Shown: one piece after another, positions 47,001-56,499 of the stretch
Layout: the number at the start of each line of letters is the position of its first letter
Position numbering within the stretch: position 1 is the first letter of the stretch
Assembly (NCBI GenBank): GCA_000745135.1
Contig: JQNH01000001.1
Span: forward strand, 2,961,501 to 3,025,500
Length of the DNA: 64,000 nt
Origin: Rhizobiales bacterium YIM 77505
GTDB lineage: Bacteria > Pseudomonadota > Alphaproteobacteria > Rhizobiales > Beijerinckiaceae
Direction of reading: 5' to 3'
Position numbers and translations under genes: made by a program
The notes under the pieces: model-generated
What the model was told of the DNA's origin: nothing
The model's input: only the letters and a program-made list of their open reading frames with translations
The model's database searches: none

Positions 47001-49583
47001 ATACCCAGTGTAGTCTTCGCGGTCTGAAGAACCGACCTGATGAAGAAGGGATCAAGACCGGCGCGCATGGCGCGGATTAGGCGCGGATAGCGGGTCTGAA
47101 GAACCGACCTGATGAAGAAGGGATCAAGACCTCCTCAACGTTGGGCGTAAGCGAAAGCGCGCTCAAAGTCTGAAGAACCGACCTGATGAAGAAGGGATCA
47201 AGACCTTCGCGGCCTTCGAGAAGTTGGCCTCACGGGCGTCTGAAGAACCGACCTGATGAAGAAGGGATCAAGACGCATGTGGCGGTGATGCCCGCCGCGT
47301 GCGGTGAGTCTGAAGAACCGACCTGATGAAGAAGGGATCAAGACCCGTAAATCCATGTCTGAAGAACCGACCTGATGAAGGTCTGAAGAACCGACCTGAT
47401 GAAGAAGGGATCAAGACAATAAACCGCTCCGTCGCCATGGTGCCTCCTCGGGGGTCTGAAGAACCGACCTGATGAAGAAGGGATCAAGACCGTTACCGCC
47501 GGCCCCTTACGGCCGGGCACAACCGTCTGAAGAACCGACCTGATGAAGAAGGGATCAAGACGCGCGGAGCGACGAAGACGCGCGACACGCGTCCGCGGTC
47601 TGAAGAACCGACCTGATGAAGAAGGGATCAAGACCCACCCACCACACGATCTGCATGGCATCCTCCAAAGTCTGAAGAACCGACCTGATGAAGAAGGGAT
47701 CAAGACGAAAGACAGCCACCACCTGATCATTCGCCGCAAGCAAAAGTCTGAAGAACCGACCTGATGAAGAAGGGATCAAGACCACCCCAAGCGCTCATAC
47801 GCGCTTGAGGATCACCAAGTCTGAAGAACCGACCTGATGAAGAAGGGATCAAGACGCCGAGTCTATAAATACGAGGCGAGCATATTTGGTCTGAAGAACC
47901 GACCTGATGAAGAAGGGATCAAGACCGGAGCCGTCCGGCTGCCTTTCCTCGGCGCTTACGGTCTGAAGAACCGACCTGATGAAGAAGGGATCAAGACGTC
48001 TCGTCCCGCGAACAGATGCTGACCACGTTTCCGGTCTGAAGAACCGACCTGATGAAGAAGGGATCAAGACCTTTCAGCAACTGTTCGACAAGGGTCATGC
48101 GTGTCTGAAGAACCGACCTGATGAAGAAGGGATCAAGACCGCCGGAGGAACCGCGATCGCACCGTCCGGCGCCGGTCTGAAGAACCGACCTGATGAAGAA
48201 GGGATCAAGACGCCCGTGAGACTGTCGGACATGTCAAGAGGAACGCGTCTGAAGAACCGACCTGATGAAGAAGGGATCAAGACCGGGGGACGAGCACGTC
48301 GTCCCCGTAACCGCGAGGTCTGAAGAACCGACCTGATGAAGAAGGGATCAAGACGGCCATTTGATCGGCCCAACGTGCGGCGTCGGCTGTCTGAAGAACC
48401 GACCTGATGAAGAAGGGATCAAGACCAAGGTTAGCGCCATAGGTGGCGCGGATAAATTCAGTCTGAAGAACCAACCTGATGAAGAAGGGATCAAGACAGC
48501 CGGATGTTGGGTAAAATTAATAATTCTCATAGGTCTGAAGAACCGACCTGATGAAGAAGGGATCAAGACACAGACTCAAAACGGATGCGAGCGGCTTTGA
48601 GTCTGAAGAACCGACCTGATGAAGAAGGGATCAAGACCGCGGGCTTCCTCGAAGCTCTTGACGCGGACGATCTCGGTCTGAAGAACCGACCTGATGAAGA
48701 AGGGATCAAGACTGGTGGCGAGCCGACGGGCTCGCCGCTCCATCTCGGCGTCTGAAGAACCGACCTGATGAAGAAGGGATCAAGACCGCCTGAGTTAATG
48801 TTTCGATGACCCCAAGGTCATCGGTCTGAAGAACCGACCTGATGAAGAAGGGATCAAGACGTCCCGATCGGTAATCTCAAAGCGGCGGTTGTTCATGTCT
48901 GAAGAACCGACCTGATGAAGAAGGGATCAAGACGCCGGGGAACGAACACGTCGTCCCCGTAACCGCGGGGTCTGAAGAACCGACCTGATGAAGAAGGGAT
49001 CAAGACCGACTCTTCGAGCCGACGTTGGTTCTGCATTGCAGTCTGAAGAACCGACCTGATGAAGAAGGGATCAAGACCAACGTGTCCTTGCTCATGGTGG
49101 CAAGGTCCAAGGTCTGAAGAACCGACCTGATGAAGAAGGGATCAAGACCAATGGCGACCGCAAGAATAACAGAGTCAAGATTCTGTCTGAAGAACCGACC
49201 TGATGAAGAAGGGATCAAGACCGGCCGCGTACCATCGGCGTTGCGCCAGTCCCCAGGTCTGAAGAACCGACCTGATGAAGAAGGGATCAAGACCTTTGCG
49301 GCCAAGTAAGAGACCGACAGGACGGTTGTCTGAAGAACCGACCTGATGAAGAAGGGATCAAGACCAAGCGCCATTTCGCGCCCACCTCACATTTTTCCGC
49401 GTCTGAAGAACCGACCTGATGAAGAAGGGATCAAGACGATGGCATTGATGTCGAAGCCAGCCGGCAAGGCAGGGTCTGAAGAACCGACCTGATGAAGAAG
49501 GGATCAAGACTCGTCGGCTGCCACACAAAACTGCGAAAGCCAGACCGTCTGAAGAACCGACCTGATGAAGAAGGGATCAAGAC
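44034..49583 (+). CRISPR. CRISPR array, 77 full repeats of 37 nt
   Basis: The repeat begins GTCTGAAGAACC and ends GGGATCAAGAC. I counted 77 complete copies. Only the copy at 48461-48497 differs (G to A at position 13). Spacers are 31-39 nt, except a 66-nt gap at 44217-44282 that contains a 13-nt repeat stub (44234-44246). The 36-nt spacer at 47345-47380 ends with the first 24 nt of the repeat. Orientation is inferred as plus from the repeat 3' end. Short frames spelling IPSSSGRFFR on the minus strand are repeat translations, not genes. Confidence 0.98.
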
Positions 49584-49739
49584 CGGGGTTAGGCTCCAGA
49601 CCCATAACCAGCAAGTAACGATTGCTGCGAGGTGGACGGTTGCGAGGTCGTTTTGGGCGAGCTTGTCGTAGCGGGTTGCGATGCGCCGCCAGTCTTTGAA
49701 GCGGCAGATCCGGCGCTCGATCCGATTGCGCTCTCGCTA

Positions 49740-50779
49740 GAGCGCGCTTCGGTTTAGCGGAATTGGATTCCGTTTGAGGTCGGGGTGTGATTCAAGATCC
49801 GTGCTGGGGGAGGCCAGCATTGGATGACACGACCCTACTCTGAGGATTTGCGCGAACGGGCTGTGGCCCGCTACGAGGCGGGCGCGACGACGCGGGCGGT
49901 GGCGGCGGCGCTCAGGATCAGCCCGTCCTGCATCTCGAAGTGGATGAAGCGCAAGCGCGAGACGGGCTCGCTGGCGCCCGACCAAGTCGGCGGCCACAAG
50001 AAACCCAAGCTCCGCGGAGAGCTGGCCGAGTGGCTGCGCGAGCGCTGCCGGTCCGGACCGTTTACGACCCGCGGCTTGGTGATGGAACTGGCCGAACGCG
50101 GCATTAAGAGCGACCGCCGCGCCGTCTGGGTCTTCCTGCACGCCGAAGGACTGAGCTTCAAAAAAAACCGTGCTGCCGGCCGAGCAGACGCGGCCTGACA
50201 TCGCCCGCAGGCGGGCGCGCTGGAAGGCCCATCAGGGCCGCATCGATGCAAGGCGGCTCGTCTTCATCGACGAGACATGGGTCAAGACCAATATGGCGCC
50301 CCTGCGAGGCTGGGGACCGCGCGGCCAGCGCCTTGCGGCCCGCGTGCCGCACGGCCACTGGAAGACGCTCACCTTCATCGCCGCGCTTCGCGCCGATCGC
50401 ATCGATGCTCCCTGGATCATCGACGGCCCGATCAACGGCGAGCTGTTCACCCTCTATGTCGAGAAGGTGCTCGTTCCGACGCTCGCTCCGGGTGACGTCG
50501 TCGTCCTCGACAATCTCGGCAGCCACAAAGGGCAAGCCGCGCGACGCGCCGTCCGGGCCGCCGGCGCCCATCTTCTGTTCCTGCCCCCCTACAGCCCCGA
50601 CCTGAACCCGATCGAGCAGCTCTTCGCCAAGCTCAAGCACCTGATCCGCAGGGCCGAAGCCCGCACCGTCGAGGCCACCTGGCGAAAGCTGGGCGACCTT
50701 CTCGAGCTCTTCCCACCCACGGAATGCGCCAACTACCTGACAAACGCCGGCTATGCTTCCGTCTAAACAGAGCGTGCTC
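49740..50779 (+). mobile_element. IS630-family element nested in the IS5-family element
   Basis: 1,040 bp, flanked by TA on both sides (49738-49739 and 50780-50781), the target duplication expected of IS630. The ends GAGCGCGCTTCGGTTTAG and, inverted, GAGCACGCTCTGTTTAGA form imperfect inverted repeats. It interrupts the transposase gene of the surrounding element. Confidence 0.88.
49824..50766 (+). CDS. IS630-family transposase, two frames joined by slippage
   Basis: The first frame (49824-50198) encodes the helix-turn-helix part: RPYSEDLRERAVARYEAGAT and RISPSCISKWMKR. The second (from about 50161 to 50766) encodes the DDE domain: RRLVFIDETWVKTNM, DVVVLDNLGSHKG and PPYSPDLNPIEQLFAKLK, with the D-D-E residues present. 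The two frames meet at a run of eight A (50160-50167), where transcriptional slippage or frameshifting could make the full protein. That arrangement is common in IS630 elements, so it may be active. Confidence 0.82.
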
Positions 50780-50781
50780 TA

Positions 50782-51401
50782 GAGAGCACCATCGAAGGGG
50801 TGGAGGCGCTTGCGGGTCGGATTGTTGGGAATGGACGGGCTTTGTGCCCCGCTCGATCAGGAAGGCGCGCAGGCCGTCGCTGTCGTAGGGCCGCATCGGC
50901 GATGCACAGCGACGGAGCCACAAGATCGCCGATGAGGGCCGGCGCGACGCGGGCGTCGCCGCGCTTGGCCTGGCGTCAGCTGGATGGCGCGAGGTCGTCC
51001 GTGTTCGTCGACGGCGAAGTGGATCTTGGTCGTGTGCCCGCCGCGCGAGCGCCCGATGGCTTGCGCGTCCGCCCCCCTTTACCTCCGGCCGCGCAGCGGT
51101 GCGCCTTGGCGTGCGTGGAGCCGAGCAAGAGAGCGCTGGGTGGTCCGCCTGCGCGCGACAGCGTCTCGAACGCCTCGCGCCACATGTCCCGCGCGGCCCA
51201 GCGCACGAAGCGGTTATACAGGGTCTTCCTCGGACCATATGGGGGGGGCGCATCGGCCCAGCGCCCACCGCAGCGGAGCACCTGCTCGATGCCCGAGATC
51301 ACCCGCCGATCATCGACCCGCGGCACGCCTCGCGTGTCAGCCGGCAGCAGCGGCGATAAGCGCTCAAACTGCTCGTCCGTCAGCCAGAAAAGGTCCGCCA
51401 T
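50782..51401 (-). pseudogene. IS5-family transposase, split 5' part (3' part at 49589-49737)
   Basis: From ATG 51401: MADLFWLTDEQFERLSPLLPADTRGVPRVDDRRVISGIEQVL, then RWADAPPPYGPRKTLYNRFVRW, the IS427-group N-terminus. A second frame then carries KIHFAVDEHGRPRAIQLTPGQ-like sequence and the DSDGLRAFLIERGTKPVIP region up to the IS630 insertion. Beyond that insertion the last part RNRIERRICRFKDWRRIATRYDKLAQN lies at 49589-49737. The gene is broken in two. Confidence 0.8.
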
Positions 51402-51553
51402 GCGCAAGCTCCGCGCCCACAGAAGCTTGCATCCACTCACATCTATCCGGTCCCCCTTTATGGGTCCGGAGCCTAACCCGTTCGGCCCGAAAGTGTTACC
51501 CATGTCTCCGGTATAAACCGTCACCCATGTGACCGGAATGGACCGGAGATGGA

Positions 51554-51630
51554 TGGCGGTCCCGGGAGGACTCGAACCTCCGACCAACGGTTTAGGAAAC
51601 CGCTGCTCTGTCCTGCTGAGCTACGGGACC
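51554..51630 (-). tRNA. tRNA-Arg (anticodon CCT)
   Basis: 77 nt on the minus strand with encoded CCA. Acceptor GGTCCCG/CGGGACC, discriminator G, and an anticodon loop TTCCTAA giving CCT (codon AGG). T arm GGTTCGAGTCC. Confidence 0.94.
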
Positions 51631-51824
51631 GGCTCGGGACCGGGCTTTAGCATGGTCGGGAGGGCCATTCCAGGGCCTCCCGCAAAGGGAGGGCTGTGGC
51701 GCGGAGGTCGAGCCGCTCGTCTTGCGTTCCGCCGGGGAGTAGGCCCAACCGCCTCGTCGCGGCGGATCATCCTGGCGGCGGCGCGATACGTTCTGGAGGC
51801 TCGTCCGATGCTCAGGCCGTCCCT
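51631..51824. other. Intergenic DNA between tRNA-Arg and an IS element
   Basis: No gene or clear signal seen in these 194 nt. Confidence 0.5.
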
Positions 51825-51828
51825 CTAG

Positions 51829-52661
51829 GTTCTGAACTCATAAAGGTTGAAGCGGATTGTGTGGGGTGATTCAAGGCTCCTGGACGGGAGGCTTGGTCAT
51901 GGCGCGATACGATCTGTCGGAAACGGAGTGGCGGTTGATCGAGCCGCTTCTGCCGAACAAGCCGCGCGGGGTGGCGCGGGTCGATGACCGGCGGGTGCTC
52001 AACGGCATTTTCTATGTGCTGCGCACCGGCTCGCCGTGGCGCGACCTGCCGGAGCGCTACGGGCCGTACACGACTGTCTACAACCGCTTCAACAGGTGGG
52101 CCAAGCAGGGCGTCTGGCTCAAGGTGTTCGAGGCGCTCGCGGCCAAGTCGCCAGGGTCTCTGCACCTGATCGACTCCTCCATCGTGCGCGCCCATCAGCA
52201 CGCGGCCGGCGGTAAAAAGGGGGCGCGGATCACGCCATCGGCCGTTCTCGTGGAGGACTGACGACCAAGATCCACGCCGTCGTCGACGAGCAAGGGCTGC
52301 CCCTCCGCCTCGTCGTCTCGCCAGGGCAGGCCTCCGACAAGACCCTCGCTCCAGTCCTGCTGGCCGACCTGCCTCCCGCCAAGGCGCTCGTCGCCGACCG
52401 GGGCTACGACGCTCAGGCGATCCTCGACCTGGTGCGCCAGGCCGGCGGCGAGGCCCACATCCCGACCTGCCGCGACCGCAAGGTCCAACGCTCCGTCGCC
52501 CCGGCGCTCTACCGCCAGCGCAACCTCGTCGAGCGCTTCTTCTGTAAGCTCAAACACTTCCGCCGGATCGCCACACGCTTCGACAAGCTCGCCCGCAACT
52601 TCCTCTCAGCCGTCGCCCTCGCCTCAGCCCGTCTGTGGACCCGAGCTAATGAGTCCACTAC
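51829..52661 (+). mobile_element. IS5-family (IS427-like) element with CTAG target duplication
   Basis: 833 bp between two CTAG copies (51825-51828 and 52662-52665). The ends are imperfect inverted repeats (TGAACTCAT near the left, TGGACTCAT inverted at the right). Intact length suggests a recent insertion. Confidence 0.88.
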
Positions 52662-52665
52662 CTAG
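51899..52665 (+). CDS. IS5-family transposase in two frames
   Basis: The first frame (51899-52261) reads MARYDLSETEWRLIEPLLPNKPRGVARVDDRRVLNGI, GSPWRDLPERYGPYTTVYNRF and HLIDSSIVRAHQHAAGGKKG. The second takes over near 52230 with RSRGGLTTKIHAVVDEQGLP, VADRGYDAQAIL and a C-terminal RNLVERFFCKLKHFRRIATRFDKLARN with the catalytic Glu. Such a two-frame layout is normal for IS427-type elements and may use frameshifting. The final TAG codon lies in the CTAG target duplication. Confidence 0.85.
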
Positions 52666-53624
52666 GCGGCTCGCGGGACGGCCGGGTGCCCGGGGCAGGC
52701 ATGCACCTCGACGGTCACATGCGACAGTCCGGGGATGCCGTCCAGCCGTCGTTTGTATTCTGCCGGGGCCTGCGGGTGATCGGAAACGACCGCGATGATG
52801 GCCGCGAGGTGTCCTGGTCCGAGACGCCAGAGGTGAAGGTCGAAAACCCTGTCGCCCTCCACTTCGATCCGCTGGCGAACGAGCCTGGCCAATTTCGGGT
52901 CGGGCACCGTGTCGAGAAGGACGGCGCCCGACGACCGGATGAGCCCCCAGGACCAGTGCGCGATGACGAGCGCGCCGACGATGCCCATCAGGGGGTCCAT
53001 CCAGACCCACCCATAGAGCCTGCCCGCGAGCAGCCCGACAATGGCGAGCACGGACGTCATCGCGTCGGCGAGCACGTGCAGGTAGGCGGAGCGAATGTTG
53101 TGGTCGTGCACGCTATGGTGCGGGTGGTGCTCGTCATGGCCGTGACCGTGCCCGGGATGGTGGTGCTCCTCGTCGAACAGCAGCCAAGCGCTGGCGAGAT
53201 TCACGACAAGTCCGAGCACGGCGATCAGGATGGCTTGGTCAAAGCTGATCACGACCGGCGCAAGGAGACGGGCGATGGACTCGGAGCCGACGAACAGCGC
53301 GATGACCGCCAGGATGATCGCGCTGGAGAATCCGGCCAGCTCCCCGAGCTTGCCGGTGCCAAGCGAAAAGCGCGGATCGTGCGCGTGTCTGCGCGCGAAG
53401 CGGTAGGCGAGAGCGGAGATCGAGAGCGCCGCCGCATGGGTCGACATGTGCCAGCCATCTGCCACGAGCGCCATGGAGCCGTAGACGCTGCCGCCGACGA
53501 TCTCCGCCACCATCGTCGCCGCGGTTAGCGCGACGACCCGCCAGGTCCGGCGTTCATTGCGGTCGTGCTTCTCGCCCAAGAAGACGTGCTTGTGCTCGAA
53601 GGCCTCGATCGAGTGGCGATCCAT
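52662..53624 (-). CDS. dmeF: Cation-diffusion-facilitator efflux protein, DmeF type
   Basis: 320 residues from ATG 53624 (MDRHSIEAFEHKHVFLGEKHDRNERRTWRVVALT, the DmeF N-terminus). Six transmembrane helices carry the metal site residues in ALVADGWHMSTHAAAL and SAYLHVLADAMTSVLAIVGL. A His-rich cytoplasmic loop (HHHPGHGHGHDEHHPHH) lies between helices 4 and 5. It exports Co2+/Ni2+ in Rhizobiales. The stop codon TAG is formed by the CTAG duplicated by the adjacent IS, so the original C-terminus may have been longer or different. Confidence 0.88.
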   Translation of the reverse strand: MDRHSIEAFEHKHVFLGEKHDRNERRTWRVVALTAATMVAEIVGGSVYGSMALVADGWHMSTHAAALSISALAYRFARRHAHDPRFSLGTGKLGELAGFSSAIILAVIALFVGSESIARLLAPVVISFDQAILIAVLGLVVNLASAWLLFDEEHHHPGHGHGHDEHHPHHSVHDHNIRSAYLHVLADAMTSVLAIVGLLAGRLYGWVWMDPLMGIVGALVIAHWSWGLIRSSGAVLLDTVPDPKLARLVRQRIEVEGDRVFDLHLWRLGPGHLAAIIAVVSDHPQAPAEYKRRLDGIPGLSHVTVEVHACPGHPAVPRAA

Positions 53625-53956
53625 CCGGCTCTTCCCTTCGCGAGGAGGAGAGGTCCTCTCGATATGGGTTGGCCTGCCGGGATGGAAAGGTGCAGCGTCG
53701 CGGCGGAACTGTTCTGCCGGGAGGACTCGAATGGCCGTGATCCAGGCGCCCCCTCCCCCACCCTCCCCCTTTTTCCCGGATGCGCGATGCGCGGAGCCAT
53801 GCCTGTGGGACTGCGTCGGGGCAGGTGTCGCAGGCGCCTCGGTCGACGGCCTCGTAGCCATTTCGCTCCCGGTCGTCCCCGCCAGGTTTCGAGGTCGCCA
53901 AGGCACGGTGCCGTCCATTTCGAGACCGCTCTTTGCCGATCCGCGAGGTTCGTCCC
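53625..53956. other. Intergenic region, 332 nt, with a G-quadruplex-like tract
   Basis: No convincing gene. The minus strand at 53749-53769 has four G-runs (5, 3, 5 and 5 G) separated by single bases, about 130 nt upstream of the dmeF start. No dmeR regulator gene is present next to dmeF, unlike dmeRF operons I know of. Confidence 0.5.
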
Positions 53957-55102
53957 TCACGATCCAAGCTTGATTGCGCGAGCCGCAGCGGCATAGCCGC
54001 CGCCCGCGCCGTCGACGAAGTGGACATGGTCGCTGCGGGTCGGCGAGGGCACGAAGCAGGTCATGAGCGCCGCGTCCTGCCGATAGGCGCCGCAACGGGC
54101 GATGCCGGCGTCCTCCGCCTGCCTGAGCAAGGCTTCGATCCGGTCGGCGAGGGCCGGCGTGCAGTCGAGGGTCATGCGCAGTCCGTCGTCGAACTTGCGG
54201 AAGTCCGTATTCTCGACCAGTTGGCGCAGGTAGCGGGCAGGATCGAAGCCGCCCACCCTGATTCCCGTTCTGAAGATCGCATGCGCGGCGAGCGTGCGCG
54301 CTCCGAGCCACAAGCGCGCGGCGAGCGGAGAGCGCCGGTGCAGCGCAGTGGAGCGCGCCTCGAGGTCGAAGCCCGCTGGCGGCCAGCGCGGACGCGGACC
54401 TTGCGCGGGCACAGGCCGCCCGGCCTCGGCGCCGTCCATGAGCTGCAGGATCGCGCGGACGAGTTCCTCGAAGCGCCGCGCATCACCGGCTGGACTTGGG
54501 ATGACAATGAGCGAGAGGATGACGCCCCGCTCCGCCCTGATCTCGTCGAACCGGCAGGAGAGGCCGGTGAGGTCCGGGCGCACCCCGGGCGGCGCAGGCT
54601 CAAGCCCGAAGGCGCCCGCCTTCATCCGCCCCTCCGCCCAGGCGAGCCCGCCGCCTGCGAACATGGCATAGGCGATGTCGGGCGAGGGCGCGAAGCGCGC
54701 GACCTTTACGTCGAAGCCGGCGGCGCGGATCGTTTCGATCGGGACCAGCGCCGCCCGAAGGGTCAGGTCGAGCTCGTCGCGCACCCATCCGGCGACGGCG
54801 GCGAGCGCCTCCCGCCCGCGTTCCGCCTGACTTGGCGGCAGAGCGAAGCTTGCCCCGTCGCCGCCGAAGGCAAAGGGGAAATCGTCCTCTCCGAGCGTGT
54901 TCGCGACCGCCGCGATGACCGCCGCCGCGGCCGTGTTCACAGCCTTATAGCGCCCCGCCTCGATCGCCGCCGTCGAGCGGACGATGTCCGACAGCCCGAG
55001 CACCCAGCCGGCGGGCAGGGGTGCGTAGGCCGACGCCTCCGCCAGCCGAGCGAAGCTGCTCAATGGGGTGAGGCTCTCGTAGAAGCTCGTCTCGGAGGTC
55101 AT
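53957..55102 (-). CDS. DUF3095 family protein
   Basis: 381 residues. GWVLGLSDIVRSTAAIEAGRYKAVN and DDFPFAFGGDGASFALPP are the DUF3095 signature; the GGDGA motif resembles a nucleotidyl-cyclase active site. The family is annotated as a putative adenylate/guanylate-cyclase-related protein without proven activity. Starts MTSETSFYESLTPLSSF. It stands alone. Confidence 0.82.
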   Translation of the reverse strand: MTSETSFYESLTPLSSFARLAEASAYAPLPAGWVLGLSDIVRSTAAIEAGRYKAVNTAAAAVIAAVANTLGEDDFPFAFGGDGASFALPPSQAERGREALAAVAGWVRDELDLTLRAALVPIETIRAAGFDVKVARFAPSPDIAYAMFAGGGLAWAEGRMKAGAFGLEPAPPGVRPDLTGLSCRFDEIRAERGVILSLIVIPSPAGDARRFEELVRAILQLMDGAEAGRPVPAQGPRPRWPPAGFDLEARSTALHRRSPLAARLWLGARTLAAHAIFRTGIRVGGFDPARYLRQLVENTDFRKFDDGLRMTLDCTPALADRIEALLRQAEDAGIARCGAYRQDAALMTCFVPSPTRSDHVHFVDGAGGGYAAAARAIKLGS

Positions 55103-55300
55103 GGCTCCCCTCGCGGCGCCCTCCCCGCGCCTGCCGGCGACCTCCTGACCCAGCGCAGCTCACGGACAGAGCACCGACCCTACCACCTCGCCAGCGCCCG
55201 GCCAGCCCTTTCTCCTTCGTTGACATCGCATTCGTTCCGCCGATCCCGAGGATGCAGGCGTTCTGCTCGGCCTTGATCTCGGGCTCGAACAGGACGTCCA

Positions 55301-56233
55301 TCAGCGGGGGCGGAGGGAGGCGGCGACTGCGCGCACGTGCTCCGCGAAAGCTTCGACGAACTCCTCCGCCACCGGGGAGGGGCTGCGTTGCGGGGCGAAC
55401 ACGGCGGCGAACTCGAAGTCGATACGCGGCAGGAATGGACGCGAGACCACGCCACGGGAGGCGAATTCGTCGGCCGTGAACGGATCGCAGATGGCGACGC
55501 CAACGCCCGAGGAGACCAGCCCGCACATGATTTCCGACAGGGGTGTCTCGAGGCGCAGGACGCGCGAGACGCCGTGCTTGGCGAACACGGCATCGATCAG
55601 GTGTCCACCGGCGCTGCCGGCCGTCAGGGACACGAAGGTCTCGCCCCCGAAGTCGCGCGGGCGCAGCGTCGACCTGGCGCACAGACGATGCCCCTTCGGC
55701 AGCACGGCGACCCGCGGCAGGGTAGGCATGGGGATCGTCCGCAGGCCGGCGTGCGCCATCGCCGCTTCCGCAAAGCCGAGGTCGCACTGAAGGTTCAGCA
55801 CCCAGTCGATGACGAGCGGCGAGATGACGCCGAAGAGGGCGAGGTTCAGATTGGGCCGGTCCGCGACGAAGCGGCCGGCGAAGCGCGGCAGGAAGCCGTT
55901 GGCCAAGGCGGGCAGCGCGGCGATGCGCAGCATTCCCGTGCGGCGGGTGCGGATCTCCTCCGCGGCCGCTGCGATGCGGTCGAGCCCCACGAAAGAGCGC
56001 TCGACCTCCGTATAGAGAGCGGTCGCCGCCGCGGTCGGCACGAGCCCGGCCCCTCGCTTCTCGAACAGGGGCAGCTTCAGCAGCGCCTGCAGGTCACGCA
56101 GGAGCCGGCTCACCGCCGGCTGCGTCACCCCCATCATGGCCGCAGCTGCGGTGACGCTGCCGCACAGCATCACCGCGCGGAACGCCTCCACCTGCCTCAG
56201 ATTGATGCGCGCGCCACGCCCGATCCTCCCCAT
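55301..56233 (-). CDS. LysR-family transcriptional regulator
   Basis: 310 residues. Helix-turn-helix about residues 10-70 (LRQVEAFRAVMLCGSVTAAAAMMGVTQPAVSRLLRDL) and an effector domain from about 95. The N-terminus and GVTQPAVSRLLRDLE-like recognition helix recall regulators of amino-acid or aromatic-acid genes. The target is unknown. Confidence 0.9.
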   Translation of the reverse strand: MGRIGRGARINLRQVEAFRAVMLCGSVTAAAAMMGVTQPAVSRLLRDLQALLKLPLFEKRGAGLVPTAAATALYTEVERSFVGLDRIAAAAEEIRTRRTGMLRIAALPALANGFLPRFAGRFVADRPNLNLALFGVISPLVIDWVLNLQCDLGFAEAAMAHAGLRTIPMPTLPRVAVLPKGHRLCARSTLRPRDFGGETFVSLTAGSAGGHLIDAVFAKHGVSRVLRLETPLSEIMCGLVSSGVGVAICDPFTADEFASRGVVSRPFLPRIDFEFAAVFAPQRSPSPVAEEFVEAFAEHVRAVAASLRPR

Positions 56234-56499
56234 AACATCATGTCATGAAGACTGTGCCATTATGCATTTGACGATCAAGGGATGGCTTGGAACGGTGAGC
56301 GAAGATCGCCGATCGGGGACCAGACACCCTAGACTGACGGGTAGCGTATTGCCCGAGCGGGCTGGCAGGTCGGTCCAAAGCGCGCCAACCGGGTCGCAGT
56401 CCACCTTGGCGCAGGCGACGACGTCGTGGTCGGCCGTATGGCGCGCGGCTCCGAAGTCTATGTGATCATAGTCCGTTGCGCTGAGGCATCGCGACGCTG

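Larger units (their letters stand above)
49586..51479 (-). mobile_element. IS5-family (IS427-like) element, interrupted
   Basis: Terminal inverted repeats are GGGTTAGGCTCC(A/G)GACCCATAA at 49586 and, inverted, ending at 51479. Without the nested insertion the element is about 850 bp, normal for the group. It starts 2 nt past the last CRISPR repeat. I could not find a clear target duplication. Confidence 0.8.

Noticed and set aside
44522-49374. Many 60-130-residue frames in the array (for example repeated IPSSSGRFFR or KNRPDEEGIK)
   Set aside because: These are translations of the CRISPR repeat and spacers on either strand, not genes.
44034-49583. Deciding array strand from codon changes between similar spacers
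   Set aside because: The 46410/49222 pair favours plus-strand coding targets while the 48284/48934 pair favours the opposite; too few differences to decide. The repeat end was used instead.
49580-51484. Target-site duplication of the first IS5-family element
   Set aside because: Bases flanking the two inverted repeats (ACCG on the left, GTTC on the right) do not match, so none is claimed.
51481-51545. Fragment with TGTTACCCATGTCTCCGG and TCACCCATGTGACCGG
   Set aside because: It recalls the ends of another insertion sequence family, but I cannot identify it or find the rest, so it is not listed as an element.
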